A stretch of DNA of 64,000 nt from Rhyzopertha dominica. Taxonomy: Eukaryota; Arthropoda; Insecta; Coleoptera; Bostrichidae. A model generated the notes under the pieces. It made no database searches. It was not told where the DNA came from and worked only from the letters and a program-made list of their open reading frames with translations. The stretch is taken from assembly GCA_025024175.1 (NCBI GenBank), contig QCXZ01000003.1:60778023-60842022 (forward strand). Direction: 5' to 3'. A program made the position numbers and the translations under genes. Below, piece by piece: positions 57,681 to 64,000 of this stretch. The number at the start of each line of letters is the position of its first letter. Position 1 is the first letter of the stretch.

Positions 57681-58599
57681 TGCAAATTGAATCAATACTT
57701 CCACATTCAATTGTCAAAATGACATTTACGTTGTTTTCTTATACTATACGATTAGTTTTAGGTTTTGAGCATTTTTCCTCACTACACATTTTTTCTAAGA
57801 CAAACAGTCCTCGTGATATTAGCAAAAATATATAAATTTTAAAATCGTTTTTTTCCAAATAACTCGATAATTATTAACTTAACAAAAAATTACAAGAGCG
57901 CTTTCTGATAAGAAATGTGATTTTCTATATAATACCAAAATGTAAAAAAAATCGTACGAGCAGGGTCCAAAGTAGGTTTTTTGGAAATATTTCGAAAATG
58001 TCAAAATTTTGGATAAATTTTCTTTTTTTATATAAAAAAATTATTTCCTATCTGATTGCATTTTCATTTTTTGAATATATTAAATATATTTGGAGATATT
58101 TATGAAAAACCGTTTTCTTTAAGTGACGCTTTTTTTGCTAATATCTTCTAAACAGTCTGCTGCACCGAAAATTTATAAGAACTAATAATACTCGCAGTTA
58201 TACTACTAATCACATACTAAAACGAAAAAATATAAAACAATAAAAATTTGCAAAAAGGGTAGTTACCCCCAATTTCGCCCCCTTCCCGATACCCTACTTA
58301 CCCCACAAACAATAGGTCGCTTTAAGTAGTTGAGATTTATACATTTGCCAAATTTCAAGTTCATATATTAAGTCTTTCGAAAGTTATCGTGTCCACAAAC
58401 AATACCACAGACACACAGACTTACAGACATACAGACAAGAATTTTTTTTTGCTCAAATTTGGTTTATTTTGCGTTTTCGACCATTTTAAAGCGAATGAGC
58501 AAATAAAAATTTTTGAAAATTTTTCGCCATACAATACTTCCCATCCGTTGGATGTGGAAGTAATTACTGGTGCCAAATCCGGACTATACGATAAATGGT
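57681..58599. other. Gap with unclassified repeat-like sequence
   Basis: A+T-rich, including gggtagttacccccaatttcgccccc near 58257 and an acagacatacagac run near 58415-58440. It lies between the two parts of duplicated copy A/B, and no counterpart exists near 61.7-62.4 kb, so it was inserted after, or lost from, one copy. Class unknown. Confidence 0.3.
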
Positions 58600-59175
58600 C
58601 GATAACTTCACACTCGGATTGTTTGAAAAGATCATCACGTGGGCACAGTGCGGCCGTATATTGTCTGTACTGAGTGTTGCCGATACCCATTTGTTTATAT
58701 TTAAGAGCAGGAACCATTAATTTGGCACATATTCGGAGATTCTTACAAGATCGTCATGTAGGGGCGTTCCAGGCTATATTGAATTTTGGGGTCATCTGCA
58801 GGTTACATTTGTAATTCAGAGCGAGGGGTAAGTCAAACGTGTATGCAAAGAACAATAAGGGACTCAACACCACTCAATACATTCCTTGGGTTAGAAAGAT
58901 CACTGCCAATACGGACTCTAAATGACCTGTCTCGCAGAAATGACGATATCAATGCCAATAGATTGGCGCGGACGCCGATGTGTTCAAGCTTAAGGATTCG
59001 TCTGATGTGTGGCACCTTGTCAAAAACTCGTAAAAGGTCCAAGTAAATGATGTCGGTTAGTTGATTTTTGTCTTCGTTAGAGGACCTGTCGTTCAGGCAA
59101 GACAGCATATTCTTTATGACTGAGCGTCCTGTAATAAATCCATGCTGAGAATGAGGTATAATGTAACCCGACAAA
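58600..59175 (-). mobile_element. Non-LTR reverse transcriptase fragment
   Basis: The open minus-strand part (58833-59174) reads PHSQHGFITGRSVIKNMLSC, then DIIYLDLLRVFDKVPHIRRI, LISSFLRDRSFRVRIGSDLS and NPRNVLSGV: RT motifs 2 to 4 up to the G-x-P-Q-G region. A shifted frame continues with an ADDPKIQY version of the YADD box near 58795-58770. Truncated on both sides and broken. Confidence 0.75.
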
Positions 59176-59640
59176 GAAAAACAGTATACTCACAATTGCT
59201 GTATTAATTATTTGCTTCACAAAGTAAAATTTTGTTAAATTTACAAAACGTTTTAATTTATTATGTATGTTACTACCTGTATTATTTAAGTTTTCGCCGA
59301 TAGTCAAGCCAGTTGCTCGCTGGACAAAAAGACAGAATGCCGGTCCTTAATATACAGCATATTCAACACGTGCATAAATATGAAGTTCACAAATAAAACA
59401 AAGTACGTCAAAAAAGAGTGACTTGGGTCTCCACATTTAATGAATTGACAATGTTTAGAATTAGCAAAAAACTTTTTATACACCAAATGTCCAAATTGCA
59501 GTCTATATATAACCTGGTATCAAATCGTACATGAAACAGCGGCAGCTCTTCTTGTGGAGTTATTGCACCACCGGTGAAAACGACATCAAGCTTCCTTTTA
59601 TTTTTGAAATAGAAAGTAAATTGCAGAAGCGTACTTATCG
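59176..59640. repeat. Duplicated flank, copy B
   Basis: Matches 62470-62830: ttgctgtattaattatttgcttca, tttacaaaacgttttaattta and ttgcaccacc.gtgaaaacgacat occur in the same order and orientation. Together with copy A it suggests one larger duplicated block later split by insertions. Confidence 0.75.
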
Positions 59641-59914
59641 TTATATATCCGTATGAAAAGTGCAGTTGTTTATTAATAGTTTATAAAGTTCTTATGTTTA
59701 GAAGCCATTTAATAGCTGGTGCACTGAATATGTGTATTTCTTAAAAACTACCTTCAAATTTTGTTAAAGCATGTTCTTCGACCAATTACCTTTAACTACT
59801 TTTAAATAAAACATCATTACATCTACCACAGCCAGTTCTAACGCGATTTAATTGACACTAAAGTTTTCGTTTAGATTCAAAACCAGGAACAATTACAGTA
59901 GGGTCTTAAAACAT
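59641..59914. other. Short gap, nothing recognised
   Basis: A+T-rich sequence between the duplicated flank and a retroelement remnant. Confidence 0.3.
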
Positions 59915-60880
59915 TTCTTTATTAAACACACTGCCAGTGTGTTTGCCATAATTCTAAAGATAAAGAAAGCTGAAACAAAAAATTGTTCTGCCAAATAGGC
60001 ATTCGTGATTTCTTGATGTNGGTGTTATTCAAAACTTCAGATATTGGGAAATTTCCTATATCTGCTTGATATTTTTCCCATATTTTTTTCAAGGCTGCTT
60101 TTCTTCTGATTGTTGGTGAAACAATATTTGTTAAAACACTAAGCCACTGAATTGGGGTAGATTTAACGGTTCTTGGTATAATTCTCGTTGTATTATAGAG
60201 ATATACATCAACTTTATTGAATATAGTGCAATATTTAGCCAAACCGGATAACAATATTCAGCTGCTGAAAAAAGTACTAAACTTGCAGTAACCTCCCAAT
60301 GGTGCACCCTGGGCAATGTGGTATCACGCCTAAAGGGTCCGCTGGACCTCTTTGAGGACATCCCAGCACACAAGGTCGATAGAATTGGAAACGAAGACCA
60401 TTTTGTGTACTTATTTAGTTGTATAATCATCTGATGAGCCATACGATAAATAAATAAATACAGGCAGTAAGAGCCAATACTTGATCGCAACAGTTCCTAT
60501 TTTGTATAAAACCCGCTTGCTCCGTCGGATGTACCTCTTCTATTATCGGACAAACCCTAGCGTAGATCAATCGCTGCAAGATTTTGTAACAAATACTCAG
60601 AAGACTAATATGACGATAGGAGGCAGGATCGTTCTCAGTTTTTCACGTTTTAATATTGTTACTATCTTTGCTTTTCGAAAATTTATAGGCAACTTATTTG
60701 TAATTAAAATGTTATTAAAGAAACAAAGGAACCAGTACAAAGCTAAACTCCCCAAGTTATTTATGAACTCTGGATAAAGGCCGTCGGAACCAGCTGCTTT
60801 TCTGCATCTCATTTTATTAATGACAAGTTTTAGTTCTTCTAATGTGAAGGATATCAGATATCGGAGTTGACATTCTTTTC
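59915..60880 (-). mobile_element. Non-LTR retrotransposon remnant, internally deleted
   Basis: On the minus strand, KAAGSDGLYPEFINNLGSLA, ALYWFLCFFNNIL and KLPINFRKAKIVTIL (60800-60640) form the start of an RT. After a deletion, the C-terminal region follows: FSAAEYCYPVWLN (about 60270-60230), YNTTRIIPRTVKSTPIQWLS and VLTNIVSPTIRRKAALKKIW (60195-60080). The catalytic core between is missing. One N at 60020. It differs from the fragment at 58.6-59.2 kb. Confidence 0.7.
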
Positions 60881-61119
60881 TTTTTTCTTGGCGAAGTATT
60901 TTTTTTCAATTTCCTTTCATCATCCTTTTCCAGTTTTACAGAATTGGACACTTCAACCATAAAATCTGGCACGGTTAGGAAACCTTGGAGCAATATATCT
61001 GCGCCCGCTTCACCCTTATTTTACCTACTTTAGCTATACGAACATTAATTTAAGCAAAGCTCAGTGCGTGACTCTTATCAGTGATGATAATGCGCTGAAA
61101 ATTTTTCTAAATGTAGGTA
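60881..61119. other. Short gap before duplicated copy A'
   Basis: No feature recognised. Confidence 0.3.
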
Positions 61120-61690
61120 AATACAAACACAAACTGTTCATGCAAAACAGAAGGCTAGTGCGAGGGATCATAATGGNACATGAGTACAACTCAAAAATGA
61201 TGCAGTCTATTATAATCCGCTCTTTTTGCTGGAAATGTTGTGTACTGTATACAGATGGTACTTTAAGGTTTGCTTTTGCTTAAATCTCCTCTGGCACGTT
61301 GAACATTCGAACTGCGGTTCTGTATCACACTCGTACTTTATGTGACGTGAGAGTGTCCCTTTACTTTTGTACGACTTGTTGCATTTCCCACAATACCAGA
61401 GTTTGCATCCGTCAGATTGTCCTAAAAACGCAATAGTCATTAGATGACCTTCATTTATGTTGAAGTGAAATATCTATCCTGGCTACACAAAATAAATGTA
61501 CACTACACTAGAAAAACTTCGACTGTAATATAAAAATAAGATCCCTTTATATGAAAGAAATTATGTTATTATTAAAAATTGAGTAGTCTAGNTCACTTGT
61601 CTACAAAATTGTCAAAAGCATTCCTCATAGGCTTTTAGATGTCCACCCAAAAATGCCCCTAATTCTCGGAAGATATAAAAATTATTGGTG
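61120..61690. repeat. Segmental duplication, copy A' (contains ZF27)
   Basis: Counterpart of 57105-57680. Contains N bases at 61177 and 61592. Small indels distinguish the copies, while the exon has only substitutions and stays open in both. Confidence 0.85.
61210..61421 (-). CDS. lola: lola terminal exon ZF27
   Basis: The acceptor gcgtttttag is at 61422; the split codon is GGA. Sixty-nine residues: QSDGCKLWYCGKCNKSYKSK, GTLSRHIKYECDTEPQFE, CSTCQRRFKQKQTLKYHLYT, VHNISSKKSGL and the stop. Finger residues that would contact DNA are almost the same as in ZF26, so the two isoforms may bind the same sites. The acceptor differs (TTTTTAG here, ATTTCAG in ZF26). Confidence 0.93.
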
Positions 61691-62037
61691 GTAGTCCGGA
61701 CTATACGATGGATTGGCGAGTGCATCATGGTTAAACAGATAACGCTTTGTCACCAACAAACAGCTCCAGAAAACGAATCTTGACCGATTTGCCTACACAA
61801 TACCTACTTAGAGGATGGCATCTAAAAGCCATGTCGTGTCATGACAAACGCTTCGATCATTTTTGGCGATTTTGTAGAAAAATCATTAAGACNTTGCTCA
61901 ACTTTTAATAATAATATATTTTTTTAATTGGTTTTATTTATGTAACCCATCGGAGACTGAAAAAACCAACACTCGTATAAATGCATTTTAATTAGATAAG
62001 GTTCAAGAAGTAAATAAAACAATATAATATTTCAACT
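61691..62037. other. Gap downstream of ZF28
   Basis: One N at 61893. A+T-rich; includes the 3' flank of ZF28. Confidence 0.3.
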
Positions 62038-62237
62038 TTATTCGACTTGTGGCATTAAGCTATGTTTCATTTGAATGTGTTGGACTAATTGATAGTTTCG
62101 CCTGTATTTCTTGTTGCAGTATTTACAGCTGAACTTAGGGTCCGACCCACATTCTAGTCGGAAATGTCGGCTCATATTGAAGAAGGTGCTATACGTCCTG
62201 TGGCACCTCGGACAAACGGTCGTTTCCCTGTCCAAAC
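62038..62237 (-). CDS. lola: lola terminal exon ZF28 (first cassette in transcription order)
   Basis: In the window this is the cassette nearest the expected shared BTB exons (beyond 64000). The acceptor aacgttttag is at 62238; the split codon is GGT. Sixty-five residues: LDRETTVCPRCHRTYSTFFN, MSRHFRLECGSDPKFSCKYC, NKKYRRNYQLVQHIQMKH and SLMPQVE before TAA. The stop lies inside a minus-strand AATAAA (62037-62042). Lola proteins are nuclear BTB transcription factors, best known in Drosophila axon guidance; the terminal exon sets DNA specificity. The assignment rests on the C2HC-C2H2 pair, the ECGK linker and the array as a whole. Confidence 0.92.
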
Positions 62238-62469
62238 CTAAAACGTTCAAAATGTGATTGTTATCTTTCAAGAAATAAAGTGAAATAAGCTGTTCTGCAT
62301 TATCATAAAGTAAATTAATATTGTACAACAAATCCAACAATGTTGCAAATGCGACGCAATATTACAATTATTTTGTATACCATTAAACTCTGTCATGTAT
62401 AGGTACTACTCATTATGTTGAAAATTTGTTGATAAACAATGTAATTTACTTTTAAATATAGCAAACAGT
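62238..62469. other. Intron sequence upstream of ZF28
   Basis: A+T-rich; nothing recognised besides the polypyrimidine tract of the ZF28 acceptor. Confidence 0.3.
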
Positions 62470-62830
62470 ATATGCACAGTTGCTGTATTAATTATTTGCT
62501 TCATAGAGTAAAATTTTGTTACTTTTACAAAACGTTTTAATTTAAAATGTACGTTGCTACGTGCAATACTTAAATTTTTGCCGATACTCAGTATATAGAA
62601 TATTGAACACGTGCATGAATATGAAGTTCACCAATAAGACAAAATACTTAAAAAAAGAGTGACTTTGGTCTTCCGATTTAATTAATTAACAGAAAAACAT
62701 TTTCACTTTTATAACTTGACATCAAGTCGCAAATAAATCAGTCACGATTCCTCTTGTGGAGCAATGGAGCAATTGCACCACCAGTGAAAACGACATAAAG
62801 CTTCTTTTAGTTTTTGAAATAGGAAGTACC
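62470..62830. repeat. Duplicated flank, copy B'
   Basis: Counterpart of 59176-59640, with the same order of shared phrases. Copy B' begins about 230 bp beyond the ZF28 acceptor, whereas copy B has no finger exon at the corresponding distance, so the B-side copy of ZF28 was lost or never included. Confidence 0.75.
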
Positions 62831-63098
62831 TAATAATTTAATGCACTTTTTAATGTCTTCATTGGACATTGGTGCTCTGTACCTTTACGCTAATGGCCCG
62901 GTCGCGAGCTGGAGATTACACAGCCACCTATAATGTAACACTGGCTGAATTTGAAACTACGTACCAAAGCAGTGCGCGTAGCTCGGAACAAGCTAATGCT
63001 CCCCAGTTTCGTACGCAAAATCAAGTAAATCCTCTCAGCTCGCAGAAACGTACTTATCCTTAAAATGCTGGCGCTGTTAAAAACCTTGGAGCAATATA

Positions 63099-64000
63099 CA
63101 GGGTCGCTACAAAGTTTGGAACTAGCAGAATATTTCAGGTTCTGTTCGACCGATTTTTCTGAAATCGCGCATGGGCCTATGGGTCATTAAAAGCATTTTC
63201 TGGATTTTTTCAACTCCGTGTCGCTCTCGTTTCCGAGATATCGACGCAAGTTGCATTTTTTTATGGAAAGGGAGGTCGAAAGACAAGGATACTTTTTCCT
63301 GATTTCAAAAATGTATCACACTTGTACAATTTATTGCTTCTGAGTTGAGAAAAGTATAAATATAATAATTGACTTTGACAAATAACGAAATGAATGAAAA
63401 CAATTTTCGTTATCGCTAAAATGGACCTAAAAGCCAGGTATTACTATTTTCCATTTACTGGTGATCAATTTATTGCGAATCGGGTACCCAAAGAATAAAA
63501 AGAAACATGATTCTGTGAAAAATGCTGTGATTTTTCAGATTTACATTATAGGTTAAATGTTCCCCATTTACTTCCTGGCAGTAATGCAGCCTTGTGTAAA
63601 AGTGCTGAATTTTTGCCCTGATTAATCCTTTTAAATCTTCTGCATTATGTGGCCGATCAGCATAAATACGATTTTTCAGATACCCCCACAGGAAAAATTC
63701 AAGCGGCGTCAGATCAGGGGAACGTGCTGGGCATTCTATCGCTCCGCACCTACCAATCCATCTGTCTGGAAATATCGCATTCAAATATCCGCGAAGGTTG
63801 ACTGTAAAATGGAGCGGTGCACCATCTTGCTGAAACCATATCTGTGCAGAAGGACGCGCAGCATTTTCACGACTAGGGAACAGGCGAATAAGTTCTGGTA
63901 TAATATGTTCACGCTAGAGCTGTAAATACTTGACGGCATTCAAATTTGCATCGATGAAAAAAAGGCCCAATAATGTGCTCACCGATAACACCACACCAGA
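63099..64000 (-). mobile_element. Mariner-like transposon, runs off the right edge
   Basis: The left end is TA followed by cagggtcgctacaaagtttgg. The minus-strand transposase fragment spans about 64000-63470: IWFQQDGAPLHFTVNLRGYL, NAIFPDRWIGRCGAIECPAR, SPDLTPLEFFLWGYLKNRIY and the stop. An in-frame stop near 63920 shows decay. From the Asp of QQDGAP there are 41 residues to the Glu of PLEFF, where relatives have Asp, so it belongs to a DD41D-like branch. The first catalytic Asp lies outside the window. Confidence 0.7.

Noticed and set aside
58421..58717. 98-codon minus-strand frame as a gene
   Set aside because: It overlaps the end of a broken reverse transcriptase and repeat-like sequence and shows no domain.

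Overview
The window looks like part of an insect nuclear genome. It is A+T-rich, its genes are split by GT-AG introns (some only 52-61 nt), and it is full of degraded transposable elements. The gene recognised is the 3' part of longitudinals lacking (lola), a BTB zinc-finger transcription factor gene, read on the minus strand. The transposon mix (hAT, Tc1/mariner, MULE with FLYWCH, THAP-type, Penelope, non-LTR elements) would suit a beetle or another large-genome insect, but the species cannot be fixed from the sequence.

Lola layout. Between 62237 and 7842 I find 28 alternative terminal exons, named ZF1 (lowest coordinate) to ZF28 here, plus two internal exons (14i and 16i), all on the minus strand. 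Nearly every one encodes the lola pair: a C2HC finger (C-x2-C-x12-H-x4-C, usually ending Glu-Cys-Gly-Lys) followed by a C2H2 or C2HC finger, and then its own stop codon. Every exon starts at an AG acceptor and opens with the last two bases of a codon. The shared upstream exon must therefore end with the first base (G) of that codon, so any cassette can join it in frame. The shared 5' exons with the BTB domain are not here and should lie beyond 64000. Each isoform would carry the same dimerisation domain and a different DNA-binding end.

Cassettes come in tight groups (8.7-7.8, 22.1-21.0, 25.5-24.8, 29.3-28.0, 39.4-37.1 kb and others) separated by gaps filled with repeats. Several are clearly duplicates: ZF26/ZF27 with their flanks; the triad ZF17 + 16i/16 against ZF15 + 14i/14; ZF13 with ZF15 and ZF17; and the Trp-rich family ZF21-ZF23.

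Mobile DNA. The best preserved element is a complete Tc1-type transposon at 52532-54138. Its transposase gene has one 61-nt intron and an intact DD34E triad. Other elements with target-site duplications are hAT-like copies at 5492-6792, 12671-13831 and 54944-56830, and TA-flanked inverted-repeat elements at 15667-15839, 18936-20750 and 55525-56626. The rest are remnants: non-LTR reverse transcriptases near 9.2-10.9, 22.8-24.3, 31.2-31.9, 58.6-59.2 and 59.9-60.9 kb; a Penelope-like RT near 36 kb and a possible hammerhead-bearing Penelope terminal repeat near 7 kb; a FLYWCH/MULE gene fragment at 15.4-16.5 kb; two inverted THAP-element copies at 39.7-42.8 kb; and a mariner-like transposase running off the right edge.

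Nothing prokaryotic, no rRNA, no CRISPR array and no convincing functional tRNA gene were found. Single N bases and scattered stops show that the repeats are old or imperfectly assembled, but all 30 lola exons are open.
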